Below, piece after piece: positions 37,159 to 48,499 of a stretch of 64,000 nucleotides of DNA. Location: contig NC_089423.1 in NCBI RefSeq assembly GCF_013426205.1, positions 6,758,001-6,822,000 of the forward strand, in the 5' to 3' direction. A program made the position numbers and the translations under genes. A model generated the notes under the pieces. The model saw only the letters and a list, made by a program, of their open reading frames with translations. It did no database searches and had not been told where the DNA came from. This DNA is from Metarhizium brunneum. Taxonomy: Eukaryota > Ascomycota > Sordariomycetes > Hypocreales > Clavicipitaceae. Positions within the stretch are counted from its first letter, which is position 1. Each line of letters opens with the position of its first letter.

Positions 37159-37872
37159 TACCCCGTGGAAGCAGCGGATTCCATGGCGGGATGGTGTGCC
37201 CCTGTCTTTTTTAAAATAATGGCGTATGGATGGATGAACTTTTGAACTTGCTGTATGACTTATGACAAAATTTGGCCGAGATGAATGCCGCAGTGATGAA
37301 TTTTCTTCTTCAGTCGGTCGGCCTGAAAATGGAGTTGGGGACTTGGCAAATTGTATACTAATAGTATTATTCTCCATGAGAATGCAATACGATGACAAAG
37401 TCGAGGAAACGATAGCTGTGGCTGGAGCTGGTGATGTGATGCTCCTGATGTAAAAGTGCATTCCTTCGCCGTGCTAGCATTCATGTTTTCCTCTACTGCG
37501 TGTGATTGAGACGGTCCCTGAGCTTTGACGGCGCATTTGATAACCTTGCCGGTCATGAAGAATGTGTTTGCACAACTCACTTTCAATTCACTTTCGGTTG
37601 GCCTCCGTCCTCCCCTTGGCGCCCTACAATAACCACACCCTCTCACTCATTATGTGCATTCAAGCTTTCTTTTCTCCTCCCTCATAACCAAACTGTGAAA
37701 TTTGCGCTGCCGCAAAACATCACATAAAGCTGACTTGTACGCCTTTGAGCTGACCACTTGACAGCCCAAGCCGTCATCCGCGCTTCACCACACCCTCAAC
37801 ACTCGAGAATCGGTCCGTAATCGACTCCAATGGGAATTTCACGGCGACTCTGCTAACATTTTGCCAGCCATC
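37159..37872. other. intergenic with CTCAC-type promoter of member F
   Basis: CAACTCACTTTCAATTCACT at about 37575-37594 and CCCTCTCACTCATT at about 37638 lie upstream of member F. No gene is present. Confidence 0.55.
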
Positions 37873-38412
37873 ATGCCTGAAACCCCCAAGAAGAAGGAAC
37901 CCACTGCCTCCGAGGCCATGTTTTTTTTCGCCATTGTGAAGCATACTCGCAACAAGGCGGACATTGACTGGAGCGCCGTGGCCGCGGAGCAGGGTTTCAA
38001 GAACGCAGAAGTCGCCAAGGTATGTTTGTTCCTCATTTCCCCATCTACATGGGCCGCGCAAAGACTACCGTGCCAGGATGCTGACGGGGAGCAGGTCCGC
38101 TTCGGCCAGGTCAAGCGCAAGCTGGGCATAACCACCAACACCGACACGCCTACCGCCTCTCGCACACCCGTCAAGAAGGGTACTTTTGCAGCCGACACTC
38201 CCACTAGGGTCACGAAGAGCAGTGGCCGGGCGGGATCCAAGGGGAGGGCCAGGGGAAAGGACGTCAAGGTGGAGGGCGAGGACGATGACGACGAGACCGT
38301 GGTTGGGATGAAGAATGAGCATCTGGATGCCGAGCTGGAGGCTGACGTTGGGTCTTTTTTGACTGAGGAGGCGTCGTTTATGGATGGGGAGGAGCATACA
38401 GATCCGTTTTAG
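37873..38412 (+). CDS. SANT/Myb-like protein (154 aa), cluster member F
   Basis: Exons 37873-38019 and 38095-38412; the 75-nt intron has donor GTATGT, branch TGCTGACG and acceptor GAGCAG. Domain: ASEAMFFFAIVKHTRNKADI, DWSAVAAEQGFKNAEVAK, then helix 3 VRFGQVKRKLGI directly after the splice. A Thr/Ser/Lys-rich linker with TPVKKG and RAGSKGRARGK motifs follows, then a very acidic end (EDDDDETVV). The intron length is divisible by three and has no stop in frame, so retention would insert 25 residues between helices 2 and 3 without truncation. Probable nuclear DNA-binding protein. Confidence 0.85.
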   Translation: MPETPKKKEPTASEAMFFFAIVKHTRNKADIDWSAVAAEQGFKNAEVAKVCLFLISPSTWAAQRLPCQDADGEQVRFGQVKRKLGITTNTDTPTASRTPVKKGTFAADTPTRVTKSSGRAGSKGRARGKDVKVEGEDDDDETVVGMKNEHLDAELEADVGSFLTEEASFMDGEEHTDPF

Positions 38413-39097
38413 ATGCTGCTGCGCGTGTCGTGGTGGTGGGATGTGTAGGTGTTTGATGAGACGCTTGCGCCGCGTGAATGGGAGTGGACGATTTTGCTTT
38501 TTCTTTTTGCAGGGATTTAAAGGACTCACAGCTGAGAAGAATCGATTAACAATGTCTTGAAATCAGCGCGGTGCACTGCGAATATCCCATATGCTGTGAC
38601 ACCTGTATAAGTGAGTGACGGCAAGGCTGCCACATGTGCTGACGGGGCTGTTGGTTTGCGTACAATCCACCACCGTGTATAGATACTGATATTGACTGCG
38701 GACTACTCGAGACGGGTGTTTACGCTGTTTCCGCGTTTGCACGTGCTGCTGCTGCTGCTGCTGCTGCTGCATAAAACGCAGTGTTCTCCTCGAGCCGTTG
38801 CCGTGCTCTCAACTGACCATTGCTCACCTTGTTCTCACACTGGTCGCTGGGCAAGGCAAGCCAAAGTTCAAGTATTTAACCTATTCCTCATCTGAAACTT
38901 GCATACCCTTCTCAAACAATTCACAACCACCAATTCTCGCATCGCACTCTCATCAACTGTCACAGCCGTCACAGCCAGCGCGTTCTCATTCAACACCAAC
39001 CACAGCTACAGCAAGCCATCAACACAAACTCGACTCAACAAGTGTACGTTTTTCATAAATCTTGCAACTATTCCCATCTAACAACGGACAGAAAAAA
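38413..39097. other. intergenic with promoter and leader of member G
   Basis: Contains a (GCT)n/(CTG)n run at about 38744-38769, GTGAGTGACGG near 38613, CTCACCTTGTTCTCAC near 38825 and a possible 5' UTR intron (GTGTAC near 39040 to ACGGACAG near 39090). Confidence 0.5.
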
Positions 39098-39541
39098 ATG
39101 CCGCGCAAAGCCAAGGCTGCTGCTACCGGCGGAGAAGGAGAGGCGCACACAGGCCTCACAGACGGCGAACTGCGCTTCATCAAAGCCGTCTTCGACAACA
39201 TGACGCAGAAGCCCGACGCGGACTGGGACAAGGTCGCCACGGACCTGGGCCTCAAAGACGCAAAGTGTGCCAAGGAGCGTTTCCGCCAGATGTCTGTTCG
39301 GCACGGCTGGCGTGAGCAGCAGCCGGCCTCGGGCAACCCCAGTCCCCGCAAGCCTGGCAAGAATGGTGCCACGGGGCCGTCGGGCGATGGAAAGATTACG
39401 AAACGGGGCCCGAGGACACCCAGGAAGGTGAAGAAGGAAGAGGCTTCCGACGCCGGGGAGGACGATGAGGTTGATCTCATTGGGGGCGGCGACGATGGCG
39501 GCGAGGCCAAGGCGGAGGCTGAAGCAGACGTTGAGATTTGA
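39098..39541 (+). CDS. SANT/Myb-like protein (147 aa), cluster member G
   Basis: A single coding exon from MPRKAKAAATGG. The domain is complete in one piece: LTDGELRFIKAVFDNM, ADWDKVATDLGLKDAKCAKE, RFRQMSVRHGW. A Pro/Lys/Arg linker follows (SPRKPGKNG, RGPRTPRKVKKEE), then an acidic tail ending DVEI. Members F and H have an intron close to the helix 2/helix 3 border; G lacks it, so it may have lost the intron or arisen by retroposition. The ATG follows an A-run (GAAAAAAATG). Probable nuclear DNA-binding protein. Confidence 0.85.
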   Translation: MPRKAKAAATGGEGEAHTGLTDGELRFIKAVFDNMTQKPDADWDKVATDLGLKDAKCAKERFRQMSVRHGWREQQPASGNPSPRKPGKNGATGPSGDGKITKRGPRTPRKVKKEEASDAGEDDEVDLIGGGDDGGEAKAEAEADVEI

Positions 39542-40180
39542 GACATTGGGCTTGGAATCCGACGACGGATTTAGTTTATGATGGGAGATTTCAGGTTGAG
39601 GGCTGGTGGTGGAATGGTATAATGGAGCTGAGCCAGATTGATGCGAGTTGTTGATTCAGGGGCAGACACGAGGACACGGATTCCATGCTGGTTTCAAAAT
39701 CAGAATCAAAGCTATATTATTGCAGTTGACACCTCGTTACGAGTGTGACCTACAACGTGATGGATGAGGCGTAGATTTTGCATGTCCATGGCGGGATGAG
39801 CTGTTTGGTGCTTTGGCGAACAATAGCACCACTCCAGTTTCCAGATGACAAGACATGTTTAATCATCCAATGAGGCCAGACCTGGGCGCATCTAGTCAAA
39901 AAGTAAGCCCACCAAGCAGCTCACACGTGGTGCTGTCTGCTCACTTTCTTCTCACTTTACCCGTTTACCAGCCCGCCCTGCTCCATGTGCCTCGCCAAAA
40001 CAAAAGCCCGACAAGATTCTAAACTCTGCAGTCCGTTTTAACACTCCTCCACCATCCTCAGCTTTCACAGCATTTCCCTTGCTACATCAAGTTGAATCAC
40101 CGCGTCTGCCCGTCCTAGCAAACCTCGTCAGCTCTCCTCAAGTTTCAACTAGTACTTACTCTACTCAGCAACTTGCAAAA
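39542..40180. other. intergenic with promoter of member H
   Basis: A degenerate third copy of the 27 kb repeat element lies at 39893-39926, followed by CTCAC, GCTCACTT and TCTCACTTTACC up to about 39962. Pyrimidine-rich leader after that. Confidence 0.5.
39893..39962 (+). promoter_or_regulatory. CTCAC-rich element resembling the 27 kb inverted repeat
   Basis: CTAGTCAAAAAGTAAGCCCA then CCAAGCAGCTCACAC matches the 27.27 kb arm (CTAGTAAAAAGAGTGAGCCC...) except for indels and mostly G-to-A or T-to-C changes. GCTCACTTTCTTCTCAC follows. Confidence 0.45.
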
Positions 40181-40774
40181 ATGCCTAGCACCCAGGATCC
40201 CTCCGAGCAGGTCAAGTTCCTCGTCTCCTGCATCGGACACACCAACAATGGCCGGGTTGGTGGACACGTTCTGTCTGACCCCTTTTCCCAGCTAACATGT
40301 ATTAGCCCGACTTTGCTGCCGTTGCCGAAGAGCTTGGAATCGTCACCAAGGCTGCCGCGTACGTGTTGCTGCAGAACCCCCCTGTTTCCCATTGTCACGT
40401 CTCACGATCCCAGCTGACCGCGCCAACAGGCAAAAGCGGTACGAGCGCATGCTCAAAGCCAACGGTGTAAGCGGCACCAAGTCGCCTACCAAGACTGCCG
40501 ACGATGGAGCTATTCCCACTCCCCAGACTACTCCAGTCAAGCGCAAGGCTGCTGCTGCCCGTACTCCTGGCTCGGCCAAGAAGACTAGAGGCAAGGCGGG
40601 CAAGGACGTGAAGAAGGAGGAGTTAGATGAAGAGAAGACCAAGAAGGGCGTCAAGAAGGAAGAGGATTCCGAGTCTGATCTCAGCGGTTGGTAGATTGGC
40701 GGGAATGCAGCGAGGTGAGGATCGTGCTAACTGATTGTGTAGATCCTCCCACTTCTGATGATATTGAAATATAA
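40181..40774 (+). CDS. SANT/Myb-like protein (138 aa), cluster member H
   Basis: Four exons: 40181-40255, 40306-40358, 40430-40686 and 40743-40774. Introns are 50, 71 and 56 nt, with branch sites AGCTAAC, AGCTGACC and TGCTAACT. The last intron replaces an early stop at 40692 and gives the end DLSDPPTSDDIEI, similar in style to the end of member G. Domain: EQVKFLVSCIGHTNNGR, PDFAAVAEELGIVTKAAA, QKRYERMLKANGV, matching a fungal Myb-like type I recognise. The tail is Lys-rich (PVKRKAAAARTPGSAKKTRG) then acidic. Helix 3 again begins just after a phase-2 intron. Confidence 0.85.
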
Positions 40775-41783
40775 GGTCCTGGACTGGTTTGTTGGCACGG
40801 GGGGACATGGGTGACGCTTGGTGACGGGGCATGGGGACAAAGCCGCCAGGGAATATTCGGGATACGTCGAGCTAGCACAGTGACATTGCTCTAACCAGGA
40901 ATTAAATGAGAATCGAGGTCTATTATATATTGCTGTTTCTGAGTGCAACCCAAGGTGGTGATGCCTGGTTGAGCAAGTATCACGGTGCTTGCAAGGAGCC
41001 AACTTGGACGGCCTACGGGAAATATCAAAGTCTGAATTTGGGCTGGACGCAAGTGAGATGTGTTATATGGATGTAGTTATGATACGTACGGGAAAATCGG
41101 AAAATCTACATAGGGTGAGGCTGGCGCAAACAAGCAGACAAGCGGGACAGTTTTCACACACCATGGGCGAAAAAGTCGACGAAGTGTGTGATTTTGTGTG
41201 GCTGGGATTCTGGTGACAAATGTTTAAATTTATAAATTTATTTATTTACACTAGATAGAAAACCCGGAGCTGGCTAGACACTTGCCTGCCAGCCGCGGCA
41301 CCTGTTAACTCCTGGCTCGCAGCTGTGAGCCAGAAAAGGCCAGCTGGTTACAGAGACCTCGAATACTGCTTAACTCTTGCACTTCCTCCCTCCTCACAGC
41401 ACCCCAAATTTTGTCCGATGTTTACACCAGACCAAAAGGCTGACTTCTTGAAATACCTAAGCATTTCTGTTTGTTTCCTCTGAATTCACTTCCTCATTTC
41501 TCGCTTATACCCTGCTACACGCACACATAAAATTGGGTATTCAGTGTTCACTGCTCGTCCACATTACCACGTCTGCATTTCTTGTTGCCAACAGCTCACC
41601 TGACCAGAATCTTTTCTTCTTCCTTTCTCTTTCCTTGTGTGACTGGCCTCATCCATCTCACCAGAAGTTCACTTCTCGCCGCGAGTCGTTAATCTGCTTT
41701 GATCCCAACCGACGCTTTAGCTGACAAACGGATCGACCCTCTTGGCACATTTTCCTTTCCTATTGTTTTTTGTTATACTCAAC
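40775..41783. other. intergenic, promoter and leader of member I
   Basis: AT-rich block near 41215-41250 and a pyrimidine-rich leader with AGCTCACCTGACC at about 41594-41606. No gene seen. Confidence 0.5.
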
Positions 41784-43240
41784 ATGGTTGCGGCACCCGC
41801 CAGAAAAACAAATGCAAGCAAAAGCCGGTCCCCAGCCAAGGACCGCAGAGCGGTAAGCAGGACACAGAGTGCTGAAGCATCGCTTGTGTCATCAAGCGCT
41901 CCCAGCTCACCAGCCAAGACTGAGACGCCGAGAACTGCCCGCTATTCGCATCACCTTCCGACAGACCAGCAGCGAAAGGGGAATGGACGTGTTGCTGGCC
42001 GAAACCTGATTATGTGGAATCGTATGTCTTCGTCCTGCTAATACCGTCTTCTTCTGTTCTATGGACGCATCTAACGGATTTGCAGGTCCACGAATGGCTG
42101 AGAAGCTGCTACTGCACATCCACTACGAGTGTAGTCGACATAAGCTCCAGCTGCCTTGGGATGCTATTGCTCATCGTTTCCATCCCGGATCGTCGGGAGC
42201 TGCCATAATTCAGCACATTAATCGTCTTCGCCGCGAGGTCCTGGTCGAAGGCCATCTTGTCCCGCCTCTCACTCAGAGGTCTACAGCGACGCCGAATGAT
42301 CCTAACCTCCGTGGATACGTCCGTAGAGGCACCGAGGGCGACTACGTCGAGACAACTCGTCCTGTGTATTTTGACGAGAGACTTGACGACCCCAAGTTTA
42401 GTATCCCGGGTGACTTTCCCTTTAACGAAGAGTCAATGGAACCCGAGGTTGGACTGGGCACCTCGTCGGCTGGCTCAGAGGAAGGAGACTACCGCCAGGA
42501 CTCGCCCACTCCAATGACACGGAATAGCCTAAAATCGTCAAATGGCTCCATGGAATTTTATGAGACCCTTGCGCCGCAATTCGTGGCCCCAATTGAAGTT
42601 GTGAGAGACACACGACCGCCCCATCTCCAACAGCACGTCTGTCATGAGGCAGTGGTAAGGCCCTAGAATATTAGAACATTCGCCAGTGAAAAGTACTCAT
42701 GCTAATATTATTCAGGAAATGGAACCCACTCACAGCCGACACTTCTCGCATGAATCAGACTCTGGTACCAATCCGTTTAAAGGCACAGCTTCGCCCAACG
42801 AATCGTTTGAGACCGACATCTCGGCGGTAACACCAGGGCACGTCGCCTTTCCCAGCGTGCCTCATCAACACACGAATCACGGTTACAGAATGGCTGCCCT
42901 GCAAAGCTGGTCGCACCCATTCATGTACCAAATGAGCCTACCACCAAAGATGCACACGTCTGCTTTTAGCTTTGATCACCAGGACTGCTTACAGGCCTCT
43001 TTCCACATGGGGATGCCTTTTGCCATGACTAGCCCATATGAGCCGTACATGGCAGTAGACCCAGGCCTCATGAAACAAGGCACTGCGCAGCCCGTTGCAG
43101 TTGCTGCTGCCGCCGCAAAGGAGGGAGCAATGCAGGCTGAGCCGGCTACAGCTCACGGTGCACGAATTGGAGATCCATGCATTGGCGTAGCTGATGCGGA
43201 CGAAACCAAGGTCGCCGATATTTCGACACCACTTACGTAG
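41784..43240 (+). CDS. putative chromatin/transcription regulator, cluster member I (443 aa)
   Basis: Exons 41784-42021, 42086-42654 and 42716-43240; introns are 64 and 61 nt with GTATGT and GTAAGG donors and TGCAG/TTCAG acceptors. The N-terminus is basic and Ser-rich (SKSRSPAKDRRAV). A helical domain follows: MAEKLLLHIHYECSRHKLQL, PWDAIAHRFHPGSSGAAI, IQHINRLRREVLVEGHLVPP, with a three-helix layout like a SANT/Myb fold. GYVRRGTEGD then leads to disordered Ser/Pro- and Met/His-rich sequence. Similarity to the small neighbouring proteins is structural impression only. It is probably a nuclear regulator; its function is not known to me. Confidence 0.75.
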
Positions 43241-44030
43241 AACCAGGCAAGTATCTGGGCTCTTGATGGCTCGGTTGCAATGTAATGTCTTATAAATCAT
43301 GAGTTGGCGGCATCATGTCGACGCTGAATACTTAGTGAGCGGTTGCAGCGCATCATTAATTTTTGGGCCGAAGGACTTGACGACCTTGGCGGTCATTGGG
43401 TAAAGCCTGCACGACGCGACAAAATTGCTCCAGCACTTTTCCAGCATATAAACAAATCTGAGGCAACGGGTACTTGCCCGTCTCCAAGTGTATTGAATAA
43501 GACGCGAGAATCTGAGTGAGGAGCAATACAGCCATGTGAATTAGCTTGAGACGAGATTGGGGACATAGAGAATCATTCAATTCAAAGTATAACTAGGTGC
43601 TCGATGCTCTGAGATTCGGATCGGTGGCCGGGGTCGTGTTTTCCTGAGGATTGACGTCGTCCGTGACCATGCTATTGGCGATGTGGAGTTTTGGCGAATC
43701 AACTGTCCAACATTTCGGCAACGGCGCCAGAACCTTCTCTGGGTCCGATGATTGCAGACTGGGGCTGTAGCTCGGGTTGCGGACTGTGGCGCGAAGCTGC
43801 CACTGCCGTCCTCCGTGGCAACAGGTTTTTCCGACCCTTGCCCGTGACAATTTTTTTGCGGGTGCCAACACCTCCAATTACAACCAAGACCGCAGAGCCA
43901 ACCTCCCTCTCCTTGGTTCCCCCAGACCTCTGACCAAAAGCTGCTTCCCGCCAGCTACATCCTGCATCACTTGTCCCCTTCCTCCTTGTACTTTAATACC
44001 CCCCCCTTCTTCCCTTTTAATATATACAAG
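43241..44030. other. intergenic, HSP60 promoter
   Basis: Contains the heat-shock-like element annotated separately and a C/T-rich leader just before the ATG. No gene seen. Confidence 0.6.
43729..43738 (+). promoter_or_regulatory. heat-shock element, nGAAnnTTCn
   Basis: AGAACCTTCT is a perfect two-unit heat-shock factor site about 290 bases before the HSP60 start. A single short site can occur by chance; its position before a chaperonin gene supports it. Confidence 0.5.
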
Positions 44031-45910
44031 ATGCAGCGTGCATTGAGCTCACGGGCGCGGGCTACGGCTCTGTCCTCTGCTGCCTCCCGCTACCGCGCCG
44101 GTGCCGGTCTTGGTCAGCAGCTCCGATTTGCTCACAAGGTGAGAAGGACGCGAGCTCCAATCGTCGAAATATAGTGTCAACGTGTCTAACTAGTGTTGCA
44201 GGAGCTCAAGTTTGGCGTCGAGGGTCGTGCTGCTCTCCTGGTTGGTGTTGAAACCTTGGCCAAGGCTGTTGCTACTACTTTGGGACCCAAGGGCCGAAAT
44301 GTCCTCATCGAGTCCAGCTTCGGCTCCCCCAAGATCACAAAGGGTGCGCTGTGCCTTTCTACAAGTTGCGCCATGGGATTTTAGCTAATACGATAATTTG
44401 CACAGATGGCGTTACCGTTGCCAAGGCCGTCTCCCTAAAGGACAAGTTTGAGAACCTCGGCGCCCGTTTACTCCAGGACGTGGCCTCCAAGACCAACGAT
44501 GTCGCTGGTGACGGTACCACGACCGCTACCGTCCTCGCCCGGGCCATCTTCTCCGAGACGGTAAAGAACGTGGCTGCCGGCTGCAACCCCATGGATCTCC
44601 GCCGTGGTATCCAGGCTGCCGTTGACTCTGTTGTTGAGTACCTACACAAGCACAAGCGCGACATCACCACCAGCGCCGAGATCGCCCAGGTCGCCACCAT
44701 TTCCGCCAACGGCGACCACCACGTCGGCCAGATGATTGCCAATGCCATGGAGAAGGTTGGCAAGGAGGGCGTCATCACCGTCAAGGAGGGCAAGACCATG
44801 CAGGATGAGCTCGAGGTTACCGAGGGCATGCGCTTCGACCGAGGTTTCGTCTCCCCCTACTTCATCACCGACGCCAAGGCCCAAAAGGTCGAGTTCGAGA
44901 ACCCCCTGATTCTCCTCTCCGAGAAGAAGATCTCTGCTGTCCAGGACATCATCCCTGCTCTGGAAATCTCCACGCAGACCCGCCGCCCTCTTGTCATCAT
45001 TGCCGAGGACATTGACGGCGAGGCCCTTGCCGTCTGCATCCTGAACAAGCTCCGTGGCCAGCTCCAGGTTGCCGCTGTCAAGGCTCCCGGCTTTGGCGAC
45101 AACCGAAAGTCCATTCTTGGTGACATTGGTGTCCTGACCAAGGGCACCGTCTTCACCGACGAGCTCGACATCAAGCTCGAAAAGGCCACCATTGACATGC
45201 TCGGCTCCACCGGCTCCATCACCATCACCAAGGAGGACACCATCGTCCTCAACGGCGAGGGTTCCAAGGACGCCATCTCTCAGCGCTGCGAGCAGATCCG
45301 CGGTGTCGCCGCTGACCCCACCACCTCCGAGTACGAGAAGGAGAAGCTCCAGGAGCGTCTTGCCAAGCTCTCTGGCGGCGTCGCTGTCATCAAGGTCGGT
45401 GGCTCCTCCGAGGTCGAGGTCGGCGAGAAGAAGGATCGATTTGTCGATGCCCTCAACGCCACCCGTGCTGCCGTCGAGGAGGGTATCCTGCCCGGTGGTG
45501 GTACTGCCCTGATCAAGGCCTCTGCCCAGGCTCTGGGAGACGTAAAGGCGGCCAACTTTGACCAGCGGCTCGGCGTCAACATTGTCAAGAACGCCATCAC
45601 CCGCCCTGCCCGCACCATTATCGAGAACGCTGGCCTGGAAGGTTCCGTTGTCATTGGCAAGCTCACCGATGAGCACGCCGCCGACTTCAACCGGGGCTTT
45701 GACAGCGCCAAGGGCGAGTACGTTGACATGATTGAGTCCGGTATCCTCGACCCTCTCAAGGTTGTCCGCACCGGTCTCATTGACGCCAGCGGTGTTGCTT
45801 CCCTGCTGGGTACCACCGAGGTTGCCATTGTTGAGTCCCCTGATGAGAAGGGTCCTGCCGGTCCTCCCATGGGAGGCATGGGCGGCATGGGAGGTATGGG
45901 AATGATGTAA
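44031..45910 (+). CDS. hsp60: mitochondrial chaperonin HSP60
   Basis: Exons 44031-44138, 44202-44343 and 44406-45910 give 584 residues. The first 36 residues are Arg/Ser/Ala-rich ([20 protein letters not shown]) with no acid, a mitochondrial targeting peptide. The mature chain starts near [10 protein letters not shown]. GroEL signatures: [27 protein letters not shown] (nucleotide pocket), [15 protein letters not shown] and the flexible GGM-repeat end [12 protein letters not shown]. It folds imported proteins in the mitochondrial matrix with HSP10. Strong codon bias fits high expression. The long antisense frames across it are composition artefacts. Confidence 0.98.
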
Positions 45911-47041
45911 GATGGACGAATTGAAGAGGATGAAATTGCCATTTCTGGCATTGTACAAAAAAACCAATTGGGCATGGATTTGGTGTTGGTAGAAGAACAA
46001 AAAGACAGATGGATCAAGTGATCTGGCACGATCTCCTCTCTACATGTCGGCATGTATTTTTTTTTCATACCCCTGCAGATTTCTCAACCAGCCCGGACTC
46101 TATGTATAATAGCAAGTAGCGCTTGGCCATGTAAAACAGTTAAAAAAAAACCTAACAACCAAGGAACGAATTATGCACACATCTGTGGTTTTGAGGCTGT
46201 AGGGCCGAAAATATAGTTGCCTTGAGGCAGCGAGTTTGCAATTGCGCTAGCTGCCGAGTGAGACGGCAAGATTTGGAAGCCTGACGGGATTCGTCATCGT
46301 AGCAATTATCTCGGTGCCTAACTACTTTTTTGTAGCTCTCCCGGGTAGGCATGGGTAGGAAGCCAGGGTGAGGGATCGTTTTCGTTGCCGTAGCAGAACA
46401 GAGTCATGCTGTTGGTTCATGCACCACGGCTTCTAGAGCTGCCTGAGTACCGCAGTGGTCAACTGTCAAGAGAGCGTGAGCGTGGCTGTCAAGTATGTCA
46501 AGGTTCTGTTACAGACCATAATTGGTCCGGCGGACAAAGTCAAACAAGGCGAATACCAAGTCATTGTCCGAAGCATCTGGTTACACATTTATTCACTCTG
46601 GTGCAGGGAAGCTGGAGCTTGGCCCAGTCACGTGGAGGCACGGCCACCCCACGGCCAACCCCACCATGATGATGTGGTCTGGTGTTTTTTCTCGCATGCT
46701 CTGGGCCCCTCCACCCGAGCATGCAACATCGCACGCCTTGGTCTTCTGGTCCCCATCCCGTACTTTCCTGCCATTATCCTCCAACAAACAAATCCGCCCT
46801 CCTTGCCTTTGCATCGCGACACCGCACATTTGCCTGGTCGCTCTTCTGATGTAAGCCCAAGTTGCCTCCCCCCCGCGGCTTAAATACTCGAGTAGTTGCC
46901 TGCAACTCCGTCGCCGCACTCTTCTTTTCCCTCTCTTTGTTTTTGTTGTTGGTTAAGCCAAAAAGCTGACGAGCTCTTTCCCTCAGCCTTCCTCCCCCGC
47001 CCCTCATTCGCGCACCCCGTCTCCTGACCTTGACCGCAATC
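45911..47041. other. intergenic, cofilin promoter
   Basis: 3' flank of HSP60 and a pyrimidine-rich cofilin leader (46900-47040). No gene seen. Confidence 0.6.
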
Positions 47042-47943
47042 ATGGTGAGTTTCCGCCACGACGGCCCTGCGCGATACTGGCTGCTGACTTTTTTGTTTTC
47101 CCCTTCCCAGTCTCAATCCGGGTTCGTAACTGTCCTCGATATATTTTTCTTGAATTTCGAGTTTGCCGTTGCTGCAATCTGCGGCACCCGCACCCCCCCC
47201 CCCTATGACGATGGTGTGCCCCGCCGACCTTGGAGGGGGGTTTGCGCACAAAGGAAGAGCCACGATTGACAGTAGGAATTGCTGCTAACAACTTTGGCGC
47301 CCGTGTAGAGCGACCGTTTCGCAGGAATGCATAACTGCCTACAATGACTTGAAGCTGTCCAAGAAGTACAAGTACATCATCTTCAAGCTCTCGGACGACT
47401 TCAAGGAGATTGTCATTGAGGAGGCTTCCGACGACAAGGACTGGGACAACTTCCGAGAGAAGCTCATCAAGTCTACCACCAAGAACAAGTCTGTGAGTGG
47501 TGATTCGAGTTGCCTCTCTTTTGCAATGAAATGGTGCGCTAACTTTTGCCAGGGTGTCGTTGGAAAGGGCTGCCGATACGCCGTCTACGATTTTGAGTAC
47601 AGCCTGGCCACCGGCGATGGTGTCCGGTATGCTTTGTTCTTTTTTAACAGGAAAAGTTTACAATCGTGAGAATCACGCTAACTGATTGCAGAAACAAAAT
47701 CACCTTTATTGCCTGGTCCCCCGATGATGCCGGCGTTCAGGTAACCTGCCACCATCCCCGACCCCATCTCTGAGCCACCAGCTGACGACCATGACCACGC
47801 AGCCCAAGATGATCTACGCTTCCTCCAAGGAGGCCCTCAAGCGATCCCTCACCGGAATTGCTACTGAGCTGCAGGCCAATGACGCCGATGACATTGAGCA
47901 CGACACCATCGTCAAGACTGTCAGCAAGGGTCTTGCCGGTTAA
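47042..47943 (+). CDS. cof1: cofilin / actin-depolymerising factor
   Basis: Six exons: 47042-47044 (ATG only), 47111-47121, 47309-47492, 47553-47626, 47692-47740 and 47803-47943, giving 153 residues. The joined start is MSQSGATVSQECI, with the conserved regulatory Ser near the N-terminus. The ADF-H fold is visible: KKYKYIIFKLSDD, RYAVYDFEY, NKITFIAWSPDDA and the long actin-binding helix KMIYASSKEALKRSLTG. It severs and depolymerises ADP-actin in cortical patches. The 3-nt and 11-nt first exons are very small, yet each splice keeps the frame and matches the family sequence. Confidence 0.95.
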
Positions 47944-48499
47944 GCATGGTGTCTTGTTGTGTTTTCTTTTGCCTTGTATCTTTCTTTGTATGTTGCGACG
48001 TGACAACAAACGTGCAGGAAGGGGAAAAAAAGTCTCTGGGCACGCCGCCTTTTTACGAGCGCATGAATTGAGAATCATTGCTACCCAAATGGCTTATCTT
48101 TAACCGACCCATTTCACCCGCCCCTTTCATCTACTGGAAAAGGAAAACAAAAAGCCAACCCGAGTTGTGACGCGAAAAGAAAAGAGACGACGGCGATGGT
48201 GGAGGATTTTAAACATGATGGATGCAACTTATACAATGGTGACCCATGCATTGGGATTCTTCATGTCGGTGGAGACTCGTAGCTGCTAGATGTGTGAGTC
48301 TTGGTGATATCAACGCCATAGGAAGACAGAAATGAAATCACGCTGGATGTGCATCATGGGTGACTTGGCTTGCCCCAACGTCATTGCAACCCAGCGCCTT
48401 GGTGTGTATCGTTCCATGCTCATCGTATTGACACGTTTTAATACCGACATGTACTACCCCCCGTTTTGGCCATCATATGGTCATGCAGTGGAATCAAAG
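47944..48499. other. intergenic between convergent genes
   Basis: 3' flanks of cofilin and the GET5-like gene. Nothing else seen. Confidence 0.6.

Noticed and set aside
40687..40694. Stop codon right after DLSGW as the end of member H
   Set aside because: Donor GTTGGT, branch TGCTAACTG and acceptor GTGTAG define a 56-nt intron leading to an acidic tail similar to the end of member G, so the early stop is more likely intronic.
44642..46000. 452-codon open frame antisense to HSP60
   Set aside because: Mirror of strong C-ending codon bias in the sense gene; the encoded sequence is low-complexity Leu/Gly/Asp with no domain.
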